NCBI RefSeq assembly: GCF_014196765.1
Contig: NZ_JACIEE010000001.1
Location: 620,001 to 684,000, forward strand
DNA: 64,000 nt
Source: Mycoplana azooxidifex
GTDB taxonomy: Bacteria > Pseudomonadota > Alphaproteobacteria > Rhizobiales > Rhizobiaceae
Direction: 5' to 3'
Part shown: one piece after another, positions 8,366 through 15,869 of the stretch
How the letters are laid out: each line of letters starts with the position of its first letter
Position numbering within the stretch: the first letter of the stretch is position 1
Program-made: the position numbers and the translations under genes
The notes under the pieces: model-generated
What the model saw: only the letters and a program-made list of their open reading frames with translations
The model's database searches: none
What the model was told of the DNA's origin: nothing

Positions 8366-9907
8366 TCAAGCCAGCGCGAAGAACGCGTCGACATCGTCCA
8401 TCGGCGCCGCCGCCACGAAGGAGGCGAGCGCATCGGGACAGGCAAGGTCGCGATCCAACGCCTCGATCTCGGCGGAAAGCAGGCGGTCCTTGCGATAGAA
8501 CGGGGTCACGCTGCGCACCCGCTCGTAGGCGACCGCAGCAACGCCCTCCGGGCTGTCGCCGGCAAGGTCGATCGCCTGCGCCGACAGCATGCCCTCCAGC
8601 GCCGCCAGCTGGTGCAGGTCGCGCACCTGGCTTTCCATCCGCTCCACGATCAGCGGCAGGAACGTCGCCTCCTCCTCCAGCCCGCCGGCGACGACGATCG
8701 ACTGGGCGGAAATCGGCACGGCGAGAGACTGGATGCGCATGTAGAGCTCGACGGCGAGCTTGACGAGCGGGCCGAAGCCGGTCGCAGCCTCCCCGGGGGC
8801 AACGAGGTTGACCGGCAGGTTGCGGCGCACGCCGTTCGAAAGCAGCACGCAGCGGTTCAGCACGTTGCGGGCGAGATGGGCGAAGCCGGTCTGCGCCGCC
8901 TCGACATAGAGCGCCGTCGACAGCGGCAGCGAGCCGCCCGAGGCCATCACGTGCTCGTCGATCACGACCGGGTTGTCGTCCGTCTGGGCGGTCGCCTCGA
9001 CGATGCGCTCGGCGGCGTTCATCAGCGTATCGAGGCAGGCGCCGAACACCTGCGCCGTCATGCGCAGGCTGAGCGGATCGTGGATCGCCGACGGCTTCGG
9101 CCAGGCGCAGGAGGCGGCCTGCGCCGAAAACCAGCGCCCGGCCAGCGCCTCGCCATGGCCGGAGAGCCTTGCGGCCACCCGCCAGGGATCGGAGGAGGCG
9201 CCAAGTGCCAGCGACGACATCAGCCCCGTCACCATCAGGTTGCGGATCGCCTTCGCCGCCTCGCGGGTGACGTCGGCTGCTGCAGCGTGGGCAATGGCGT
9301 TGACGCTCAGCGCCGCCAGCGCGTCGCGCGGCTGCATGCGGAACGGCTGCAGCCCGGCGCGGGCAAGGGCGATTTCCGCCGGCAGCCGTTCGCCCTGGAA
9401 GAAGGCCTCGCCCTCGCCCGTCAGCACCGACGCCACCTGCCCCATCAGGCCGATGTCGGCGCAGCCCATCGAGCCGTGCCGGCGCACGACGGGAACGACG
9501 TCGCGTTCGAGCAGCGCGAGGAACGCATCGACCAGTTCCGGGCTGCAGCCGGAATAGCCGCCGAGCGCTGTGTTGATGCGGATCGCCATCGCCTTGCGCA
9601 CGATCGGCAGCGAGAACGGCTCGCCGGTGCCGAAGTGATGTGCCCTGACGAGGTTGTGGTTGAACTCCATCAGGTCGTCGACCGTCCAGAGCTTGTCCTT
9701 CATCGAACCGACGCCGGTGTTGGAGCCATAGACCGGCAGGCCCGAGGCGAGCCGGTCGGCGATCACCTTGCGCGAGGCGCTGATGCGGCCCATGCCGACC
9801 TCGCAGGCCATCGGCCGGGTCGCTGCACGCCCGATCGCCTCCAGCGCGGCAAAGCCCAGCGGTTCTCCCGTCAGATAGAAGGTCTCGGCGCTTGCAAGCA
9901 TTGTCAT
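8366..9907 (-). CDS. HAL/PAL-superfamily lyase without MIO motif; probable ergothionase-type lyase
   Basis: First gene of the minus-strand operon, 15 bp before the hydantoinase; 513 residues from ATG 9907, or 511 from ATG 9901, which has better spacing to AGGGGA. The aromatic ammonia-lyase fold is clear: YGSNTGVG (60-67, Tyr60 matching the catalytic Tyr loop), FNHNLVRAH, TDDNPVV, and a C-terminal EEEATFLPL block. Histidine and phenylalanine ammonia-lyases build their MIO cofactor from Ala-Ser-Gly in GSVGASGDLAP. Here the same place reads GSMGCADIGLMG, with Cys-Ala-Asp at 149-151 (bases 9455-9463), so MIO cannot form. Ergothionase, which eliminates trimethylamine from ergothioneine by acid/base chemistry, is the characterised branch that fits. 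HutH is excluded by this motif. Confidence 0.82.
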   Translation of the reverse strand: MTMLASAETFYLTGEPLGFAALEAIGRAATRPMACEVGMGRISASRKVIADRLASGLPVYGSNTGVGSMKDKLWTVDDLMEFNHNLVRAHHFGTGEPFSLPIVRKAMAIRINTALGGYSGCSPELVDAFLALLERDVVPVVRRHGSMGCADIGLMGQVASVLTGEGEAFFQGERLPAEIALARAGLQPFRMQPRDALAALSVNAIAHAAAADVTREAAKAIRNLMVTGLMSSLALGASSDPWRVAARLSGHGEALAGRWFSAQAASCAWPKPSAIHDPLSLRMTAQVFGACLDTLMNAAERIVEATAQTDDNPVVIDEHVMASGGSLPLSTALYVEAAQTGFAHLARNVLNRCVLLSNGVRRNLPVNLVAPGEAATGFGPLVKLAVELYMRIQSLAVPISAQSIVVAGGLEEEATFLPLIVERMESQVRDLHQLAALEGMLSAQAIDLAGDSPEGVAAVAYERVRSVTPFYRKDRLLSAEIEALDRDLACPDALASFVAAAPMDDVDAFFALA

Positions 9908-9944
9908 TCCCCTGTGCGAACAACTCTATGCAAGGTGGAAAAAT

Positions 9945-9985
9945 CGGATATATCCCAATATCCGTACGCTAGATGCCAATATCCG
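9945..9985. promoter_or_regulatory. Putative operator for the dual-HTH LysR regulator in the divergent promoter
   Basis: The 109-bp gap between the divergent genes holds three copies of one half site: CGGATAT at 9945-9951, and its inverse ATATCCG at 9958-9964 and 9979-9985. The last two lie within exact 10-bp direct repeats CCAATATCCG (9955-9964 and 9976-9985) whose starts are 21 bp apart, about two helical turns. First and second form an inverted repeat with a 6-bp spacer. Binding by the adjacent regulator is inferred. Confidence 0.6.
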
Positions 9986-10016
9986 AACAATTGCGGCCGG
10001 CAACGGGAGCGCGCTG

Positions 10017-11291
10017 ATGGACCTTGCCACACTCTGCCTCGTCGAGGCGACCTTGCGCACACGCAGCGTGCGCGCAGCAGCGAGGCTGGAAGGCAGGCCC
10101 GCCTCCAGCGCCAGCGCGGCCCTGCGGCGGCTGGAGGCGGCAATCTCGATTCCACTTGTGCGCCGGGAGGGCGCGATGCTGGTGCCGACGCTCGATGCGC
10201 AGGCGCGCATGGAACGGCTGACGGAAATCGCCGCCGCCGCGAAGGAGTTGCTTCTCCCCGGCCCGGACATCGACGCACCCCCGGACTCTCTGCTCCCGCA
10301 AGCGCAGTCCCCACCTATCCGGCCGATGCCGCAGATCCCGCTGGCGGCGCTCGCCCGCTTCAGCGCGACAGTCCATGCCGGCAGCATCCGCCGGGCCGCG
10401 CGCATGCTCGGGCTCGGCCAGCCGCAACTGACCCGGCAGCTCGCCCGGCTGGAACAGGAGATCGGCTTTCCCCTGCTCGTCCGCTCGCGCGGCGGCGTCG
10501 CCTGCACCGCGCAGGGAATGGTGGCCCTTGGGATCGCCGAGCGCATCGGCAACATCTGGGCGAACCTGTCGCAGGCCTCCGACGAACGCTTCCGCAAGAG
10601 CGCGCGGACCTGGCGGCTCGGCTCGGTCATTCCCTTTGGCCACGAGAGCGACATAGCCCGCATGCTGGCCGCCCTCGCCGCCACCTGGCAAAGGCAGCAC
10701 CCCCGCCAGCCGCTCTTCATCGCCTCGACCACGGCCGACGATCTGATCTCCGGCCTGCAGGCCCGCCGGTTCGACCTGGCCCTTCTCGACGTCGATCGCT
10801 TTCCGGCCGAGTTCGACGGTACCCTCGTCAGCCGCTCGCCGCTGGCGCTGGCCGTATCAAGGTCGGTGGCAAGGGATGGGGAAGACGTTGCGGAACTGCT
10901 GCACAAACTCCCGATCGCCGTTCCGAGCGTCAGGAGCGGCCTGCGCCAGATGACCGACCTCTATCTCGCGAGCACCCTGTCCGCCGCCGAGCGGGCGAGG
11001 CTGACGCTGGTGGAGGTCGATTCCATCCCCGTCATCATCAATCTGGTGCGCGAGCACGGTCACCTGTCGATCCTGCCCGAACAGTCCGTCTCCCGCATTG
11101 CCGATCCGCCGGTGCTGATCCGCCTCGACGCCCGCTTCCGGCAATCCCTGAACCTCGTCTGGCCCAGGAACGCGCTGTCGCGGCAGACGGCGCAGGCGGT
11201 GATGGAGATCCTTTCCGCCGTCGAAAGCGGCCCGGCCGCATCGTCGCCCGACAAGGGCGCACCGGACAGGCGCACTGCCCCGCGTGTATGA
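10017..11291 (+). CDS. LysR-type regulator with a duplicated N-terminal HTH domain
   Basis: 424 residues against the usual 300. Residues 1-70 read as a LysR winged HTH (RSVRAAARLEGRPASSASAA, then LRRLEAAISIPLVRREG). A proline-rich linker (about 80-107) follows, then a second and more canonical HTH at 108-168 (GSIRRAARMLGLGQPQLTRQ, LARLEQEIGFPLLVRSRGG). The remainder is a LysR substrate-binding domain. It is transcribed away from the ergothionase-type operon, so control of that operon in response to ergothioneine or a catabolite is the likely role. Two HTH units per chain could match the unusual three-half-site operator. Start ATG 10017 lies 31 bp after the last half site. Confidence 0.85.
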   Translation: MDLATLCLVEATLRTRSVRAAARLEGRPASSASAALRRLEAAISIPLVRREGAMLVPTLDAQARMERLTEIAAAAKELLLPGPDIDAPPDSLLPQAQSPPIRPMPQIPLAALARFSATVHAGSIRRAARMLGLGQPQLTRQLARLEQEIGFPLLVRSRGGVACTAQGMVALGIAERIGNIWANLSQASDERFRKSARTWRLGSVIPFGHESDIARMLAALAATWQRQHPRQPLFIASTTADDLISGLQARRFDLALLDVDRFPAEFDGTLVSRSPLALAVSRSVARDGEDVAELLHKLPIAVPSVRSGLRQMTDLYLASTLSAAERARLTLVEVDSIPVIINLVREHGHLSILPEQSVSRIADPPVLIRLDARFRQSLNLVWPRNALSRQTAQAVMEILSAVESGPAASSPDKGAPDRRTAPRV

Positions 11292-11312
11292 AGCGCGGGG
11301 CAGCCTTTTCGG

Positions 11313-12515
11313 TCAGGCGACGGAGACGGCCGGCCGCGGCTTCACCCCGAGGAGGATGCCGATCGCGGCTGCGGCCAGCACCAGGCCGCTTGCGGTGAAT
11401 ACGCCTGTGGCGCCGCTGGTGTCGAAGATCACCCCGCCGACGGCGGCGCCCATGGCGATGGCGAACTGGATGGCAGCGACGAGCAGGCCGCCGGCGCTCT
11501 CCGCATCGTCGGGAACGGTCCGCGCCAGCCACGTCGACCAGGCGACCGGGACAGCGCCGAACAACAGCCCCCACAGCGTGATCACGGCGGCATCGAGGAT
11601 CAGCGACGGTGCGCTCGTCGTCAGGACGAAGGCGATCGCCGCCATCAGCAGCGGCATCAGTGTCAATGTCAGCCGCAGGCTGCGGCCGATCAGCAGGCCG
11701 GCGACGAGGGTGCCGACGAAATTGGCGAGCCCGAAGCCGAGCAGCACGGACGAGACGGTCTCGATGCCCGCGCCGACATCGGTTTCCAGGAACGGACGCA
11801 GGTAGGTGAAGAAGGCGAAGTGGCCGCCGAACACCAGCGTCGCCGCAAGAATGCCGAGCCCGACGCTCGGCCGGACGAGAACCCTGAGCGATGCCTTGAG
11901 GCTCGTGGCACCCGCAGGCGCCAGCCGCGGCAGGGTCAGGAACTGTATCGTCAGCGCCACCGCGCCGAGGCCGGCCGCCAGGATAAAGACCGTCCGCCAG
12001 CCCGCAAGCTCGCCCAGGTAGCTGCCGACCGGTGCCGCCACGATCGTCGCCGCCGACACGCCGCTGAAGATCATCGACAGTGCCCGCGGCACCGAGTCCG
12101 GCGGCACGAGGCGCATGGTGATGGCGGTTGCCATCGCCCAGAAGCCGCCGAGCGCGACGCCGAGCAGCACCCTGCCGACCAGCAGCATGATCATGCCCGG
12201 TGCGAAGGCGACCATCAGATTGGAGACGATCAGAAGCAGCGAGAAGAACAGCATCAGGTGCCGCCGGTCCGTGCGGCGGGCGAACGAGGTGATGAGAAGG
12301 CTCGCCACCATTCCGACCACCGCCGTTGCTGTCACGGCCTGCCCGGCAGCGCCTTCGGTGATGTTCAGTTCGGCGGCGATCGGTGTCAGAAGGCTCGCAG
12401 GCAGGAATTCCGCCGTCACCAGACCGAACACGCCGAGCGCCATGGAGACGACGGCGCCCCAGGCGGGCGTTTCGGCGGGTGAACCGCTCTCGGAGGGATC
12501 GAAGATGGCTTGCAT
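11313..12515 (-). CDS. MFS transporter, DHA1-type efflux family
   Basis: 400 residues from ATG 12515, with AAGGA upstream. Twelve hydrophobic segments are apparent. The loop after helix 2 (FARRTDRRHLMLF) and the helix-4 motif (GRVLLGVALGGFWAM) are typical of DHA1 exporters of the AraJ/NepI type. The substrate cannot be read from sequence; drugs, sugars or purine nucleosides are family options. It is divergent from an AraC regulator with an 83-bp gap, so regulation by that protein is likely. The final residues end 22 bp from the convergent LysR stop. Confidence 0.85.
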   Translation of the reverse strand: MQAIFDPSESGSPAETPAWGAVVSMALGVFGLVTAEFLPASLLTPIAAELNITEGAAGQAVTATAVVGMVASLLITSFARRTDRRHLMLFFSLLLIVSNLMVAFAPGMIMLLVGRVLLGVALGGFWAMATAITMRLVPPDSVPRALSMIFSGVSAATIVAAPVGSYLGELAGWRTVFILAAGLGAVALTIQFLTLPRLAPAGATSLKASLRVLVRPSVGLGILAATLVFGGHFAFFTYLRPFLETDVGAGIETVSSVLLGFGLANFVGTLVAGLLIGRSLRLTLTLMPLLMAAIAFVLTTSAPSLILDAAVITLWGLLFGAVPVAWSTWLARTVPDDAESAGGLLVAAIQFAIAMGAAVGGVIFDTSGATGVFTASGLVLAAAAIGILLGVKPRPAVSVA

Positions 12516-12568
12516 GGGAATTGTCCTTGAATCGTATATGATGCAGTGCAACAAGCCTAGGCTGGACG

Positions 12569-12620
12569 TTTCGGACGATCTATGGCACAAACGCTGCAAT
12601 GTTTGATCATTCGTCCGAAA
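12569..12620. promoter_or_regulatory. Inverted repeat at the MFS/AraC divergent promoter
   Basis: TTTCGGACGA (12569-12578) and its exact complement TCGTCCGAAA (12611-12620) are separated by 32 bp. They straddle the start of the AraC-type gene, with the right arm inside its first codons. This would suit autoregulation and control of the exporter; binding is inferred from position only. Confidence 0.4.
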
Positions 12621-13585
12621 GCGTGCGCGCTGCACCGCAACGCGCCATCGATCCCGACCTCGTCAGCGAACTGCTGCTGGGCATGCGGCTGGTGGGTCTC
12701 GACTATCGCCGCATCGAGGTGACGCCGCCCTTCGGCCTCGCCTTCGGCGAAGTCGAGGGCCGCGCCCAGTTTCATTTCGTCGCGCGTGGCCCGGTCCATC
12801 TGCGCACCCCGGCGGGCGCCTTCCACACGATGAACACCGGCGACGCCGTGCTTCTGCCGCGCGGCGGCAGCCATGCGTTGGTCTCGCGCCCCGACACCAA
12901 ATGCCAGGACGTCCGCGCGCTCTCGGCAGCACCCATCTGCACCTCCGTCAGCGCCATCAGCGCCTGCAACGGCGGGCCGGACTGCAAGGACGAGCGCGCG
13001 ATCGTCTTCAGCGGCTGCATGGAGTTCGATCTCGGCGGCCTTCATCCGCTGGTGGCCTTGATGCCGGAGGTCATGCTGGTCGGCACGCTGCTCGACCGCT
13101 ACCCGGAGATCCTGCCGATGCTGGAAGCGATGGAGCGCGAGGCGAAAGGCGCCCGTGCCGGCTTCGCCGGCATTCTCGCGCGGCTCGCCGATGTCGTCGC
13201 GGCCTTCATCGTCAGGGCATGGGTCGAATGCGGCTGCGGCGACGCCACGGGCTGGATCGCAGCGCTTCGCGACCCGCGCCTCGGACGCGTCATCGTCGCA
13301 CTCCACAACGCGCCCGGTCGCGAGTGGACCGTGGCCGAACTGGCCGACATCATGGGTGCCTCGCGCTCGGTCTTCGCCGAACGCTTCCTGGATGTCACCG
13401 GTGTTACGCCCGTGCGCTACCTGACGGAACTGCGCATGCGGCTGGCGACGCAATGGCTGTCGAAGGAACGGATGCCGATCGAGGCGGTGGCGCTGAGGCT
13501 CGGATACGGCTCCCAGGCCGCCTTCAGCCGCGCCTTCAAGCGCATCACCGGCCACCCGCCGGGAAGCCACGCGCGCCCGCAATAG
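12599..13585 (+). CDS. AraC-family regulator with N-terminal cupin domain
   Basis: 328 residues. Residues 20-200 form a Cupin_6-type sensor domain (FHFVARGPVHLRTP, then TGDAVLLPRGGSHAL). Two AraC HTH motifs occupy the last 100 residues (WTVAELADIMGASRSVFAER, IEAVALRLGYGSQAAFSRAF). The start ATG 12599 has no obvious ribosome-binding site, but the N-terminal residues fit the family, so it is kept. It probably controls the divergent MFS exporter. A run of cysteines near 115-160 (ICTSVSAISACNGGPDC) might bear on sensing, which is speculation. Confidence 0.85.
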   Translation: MFDHSSESVRAAPQRAIDPDLVSELLLGMRLVGLDYRRIEVTPPFGLAFGEVEGRAQFHFVARGPVHLRTPAGAFHTMNTGDAVLLPRGGSHALVSRPDTKCQDVRALSAAPICTSVSAISACNGGPDCKDERAIVFSGCMEFDLGGLHPLVALMPEVMLVGTLLDRYPEILPMLEAMEREAKGARAGFAGILARLADVVAAFIVRAWVECGCGDATGWIAALRDPRLGRVIVALHNAPGREWTVAELADIMGASRSVFAERFLDVTGVTPVRYLTELRMRLATQWLSKERMPIEAVALRLGYGSQAAFSRAFKRITGHPPGSHARPQ

Positions 13586-13638
13586 CGGTCCTGCCCCGTG
13601 CCCGAAGCGGAAGGCGATCCACCCACGCCACTTTGCCC

Positions 13639-14613
13639 TCACCCCTTCCCCGCCGTCCGCAGCCGCCGGCGCGTCTCCGTCGGGCTCTCGTGGTAGTGCG
13701 CGCGGTAGCTGCGGGAGAAGGCGGACGACGAATTGAAGCCGGTGGCAGCGGCGATGTCGGCGAATTCCAGCTTGGTCTCGATCACCTTGCGCCGCGCCGC
13801 GTTGAGCCGCAGCGCGAGATAGTGCTGGTGCGGCGCGACCCCCATCGTCTCCTGGAACAGGTCCTGCAGGTGGCGGGCGGAAATGCCGACGCGGCGGGCC
13901 AGGCGGGTCAGCGTTACCGGCGCGTCCACCGTTTCTTCCATCAGCCGCACCGCCTGGCTGACCCGTTGGTCGGCGACGCGCATGTTGCCGAGCGCGGGTA
14001 CCTGCAGCAGGCCGCCGGTGCGCTCGTGCTCGTAGATGAAAATCCGCGACACCTCCAGCGCCAGCGAGTAGCCCTGTCGGCGGCGGATGATCTCGAGCAT
14101 CAGGTCGAGCGTCGGCAGCGAACCGCCGCTGGTGATGCGCTTGCCGTCGATGACATAGCGTTCCGTCAGCACGTCGACCTGCGGATAGGCGGCGGCGAAA
14201 TCCTCGCGGTCCTCCCAGTGGATCGTCACCGAATGGCCGTCGAGCAGGCACGCCTGTGCCAGGAGCCAACTGCCCGATTCGATCCCCACCATCATCGTAC
14301 GGTGGCGGGCGGTGCGCGACAGCTGCCGCCGCAGTGCCGGGGTCGCGCCGTCCTGCCACTGGTAGCTCGACAGGATGAACAACGGTACGGTCTCCTGCTC
14401 GGGCCGGAACGGCCCGTCGACGGGGACGGGAATGCGGCTGCGCGTCTCGATCGCTGCACCATCCGGCGAGAGGATGCGCCAGCGGTAGAGGTCCTGCCCG
14501 GAGAGCCGGTTTGCGGCGCGCAAGGGTTCGATGACGGAGGCGACGAGGATCAGGTTCGTCTCCGGCAGCACGAGAATGTCCAGTTCGAGCGTGTCGGACG
14601 ACGGTTCGAGCAT
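13639..14613 (-). CDS. cdhR: GlxA-type AraC regulator, probable CdhR (carnitine catabolism)
   Basis: Start ATG 14613 (MLEPSSDTLELD) is chosen for its GGAGAG and fit to the family; 324 residues. The N-terminal half is a DJ-1/PfpI-like amidotransferase domain, and the C-terminal third is an AraC HTH pair (VTLTRLARRVGISARHLQDL, FADIAAATGFNSSSAFSRSY). It diverges from the dehydrocarnitine cleavage gene with 115 bp between. In Pseudomonas the homologous CdhR activates carnitine dehydrogenase genes, and the same arrangement is seen here. A glycine-betaine regulator (GbdR) belongs to the same subfamily and is the alternative. Confidence 0.78.
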   Translation of the reverse strand: MLEPSSDTLELDILVLPETNLILVASVIEPLRAANRLSGQDLYRWRILSPDGAAIETRSRIPVPVDGPFRPEQETVPLFILSSYQWQDGATPALRRQLSRTARHRTMMVGIESGSWLLAQACLLDGHSVTIHWEDREDFAAAYPQVDVLTERYVIDGKRITSGGSLPTLDLMLEIIRRRQGYSLALEVSRIFIYEHERTGGLLQVPALGNMRVADQRVSQAVRLMEETVDAPVTLTRLARRVGISARHLQDLFQETMGVAPHQHYLALRLNAARRKVIETKLEFADIAAATGFNSSSAFSRSYRAHYHESPTETRRRLRTAGKG

Positions 14614-14728
14614 CTGCGCAATCTCTCCTGCGAATTCCTGAAGTGTAAAAGATGCCGCCGAAATTGAAAAGCATGGATCGCCTGCTTGGCTCGTAATGGC
14701 TTCAAAGCTCAATACCGGGAGAGACGAA

Positions 14729-15631
14729 ATGCCCCTGACCATGAACCGTGACGTCTTCATCACCTGCGCCGTCACCGGCTCGGGCGATACCGTCGGCAAG
14801 TCCAAGCACGTTCCGATCACGCCCAAGCAGATCGCCGAGGCCGCCGTCGAGGCCGCCAAGGCGGGCGCCGCCGTCATCCACTGCCACGTGCGCGATCCCG
14901 AGACCGGCGCGCCGTCGCGCCGCAACGACCTCTACAGGGAAGTCACCGACCGCATCCGCCAGGCCGAGGTCGACATCGTCCTCAACCTCACCGCCGGCAT
15001 GGGCGGCGACATGATCTTCGGCGACGTCGAAAAGCCGCTGCCGCTGAAGGAACAGGGCACCGACATGGCCGGCGCCACCGAGCGCGTCTCCCACGTGGCC
15101 GAATGCCTGCCGGAGATCTGCACGCTCGATTGCGGCACGATGAACTTCTCGCTCGGCGACTACGTGATGACCAACACGCCGTCGATGCTGCGCGCCATGG
15201 CCAAGCAGATGACCGACCTCGGCGTCCGTCCCGAGATCGAGGCCTTCGACACCGGCCATCTCTGGTTCGCCAAGCAACTCGTCGAGGAAGGCCTGATCCA
15301 GGATCCGTTGCTGATCCAGCTCTGCATGGGCATTCCGTGGGGCGCCCCCGACGACCTCAACACCTACATGGCGATGGTCAACAACGTGCCGTCGAACTGG
15401 ACCTTCTCGGCGTTTTCGATTGGCCGAAACGCAATGGCCTACCCGGCCGCAGCCGTGCTCGCCGGCGGCAACGTCCGCGTCGGGCTTGAGGACAACCTCT
15501 ACATCGGCAAGGGCCAACTCGCCAGCAACGGCCAGCTCGTAGAGAAGGCCGTCAACGTCATCGAGAACATGGGCGCCCGCGTCATCGGCCCGGCCGAGGT
15601 GCGCGAGAAGCTGAAATTGCAGAAGCGGTAA
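14729..15631 (+). CDS. cdhC: BKACE-family dehydrocarnitine cleavage enzyme
   Basis: Start ATG 14729 behind GGGAGAG; 300 residues. It belongs to the 3-keto-5-aminohexanoate cleavage (BKACE) family: the Zn-binding IHCHVRDPETG block near residue 50, a conserved TLDCGTMNF block, and FDTGHLWF. BKACE enzymes condense a beta-keto acid with acetyl-CoA and split off acetoacetate. With a carnitine dehydrogenase next door the substrate is most likely 3-dehydrocarnitine, giving betainyl-CoA and acetoacetate. First gene of the plus-strand carnitine operon. The specificity call rests on neighbours. Confidence 0.85.
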   Translation: MPLTMNRDVFITCAVTGSGDTVGKSKHVPITPKQIAEAAVEAAKAGAAVIHCHVRDPETGAPSRRNDLYREVTDRIRQAEVDIVLNLTAGMGGDMIFGDVEKPLPLKEQGTDMAGATERVSHVAECLPEICTLDCGTMNFSLGDYVMTNTPSMLRAMAKQMTDLGVRPEIEAFDTGHLWFAKQLVEEGLIQDPLLIQLCMGIPWGAPDDLNTYMAMVNNVPSNWTFSAFSIGRNAMAYPAAAVLAGGNVRVGLEDNLYIGKGQLASNGQLVEKAVNVIENMGARVIGPAEVREKLKLQKR

Positions 15632-15652
15632 AGATAGGGCGGAGGGTGGCGC

Positions 15653-15831
15653 AAGCCCCCTCATCCGACCCTTCGGGCCACCTTCTCCCCAGTGGGGAGA
15701 AGAGGATACCCGGAGCGGCCGCCTCAATCCATTAGCACCCGCACAGTTGGCTGCAAGAGCATGCAAGGGCTGCGGCAAACTCCCTCTTCTCCCCTCGGGG
15801 AGAAGGTGGCCCGAAGGGCCGGATGAGGGGG
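15653..15831. repeat. Inverted pair of palindromic repeats between cdhC and cdhA
   Basis: Arms at 15653-15705 and 15782-15831 are near-perfect reverse complements, each built from a CTTCTCCCC-GGGGAGAAG palindrome plus a TGGCCCGAAGGG arm. The spacer is about 76 bp. The 238-bp gap between the two genes carries nothing else that I can see. It could fold into one long hairpin in the operon mRNA. Confidence 0.85.
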
Positions 15832-15869
15832 CGCCGCACCCGGCAACAGATACAATGGGGAACGACCAC

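Noticed and set aside
2674-9907. Classical histidine utilisation (hutH, hutU) operon
   Set aside because: MIO motif and urocanase Cys are both absent, and the partners are DUF917, hydantoinase and carbamoylase rather than HutI, HutF or HutG.
7229-11398. 1389-codon plus-strand open frame across several minus-strand genes
   Set aside because: It spans the ends of three unrelated real genes and a promoter; its composition is that of a shadow frame.
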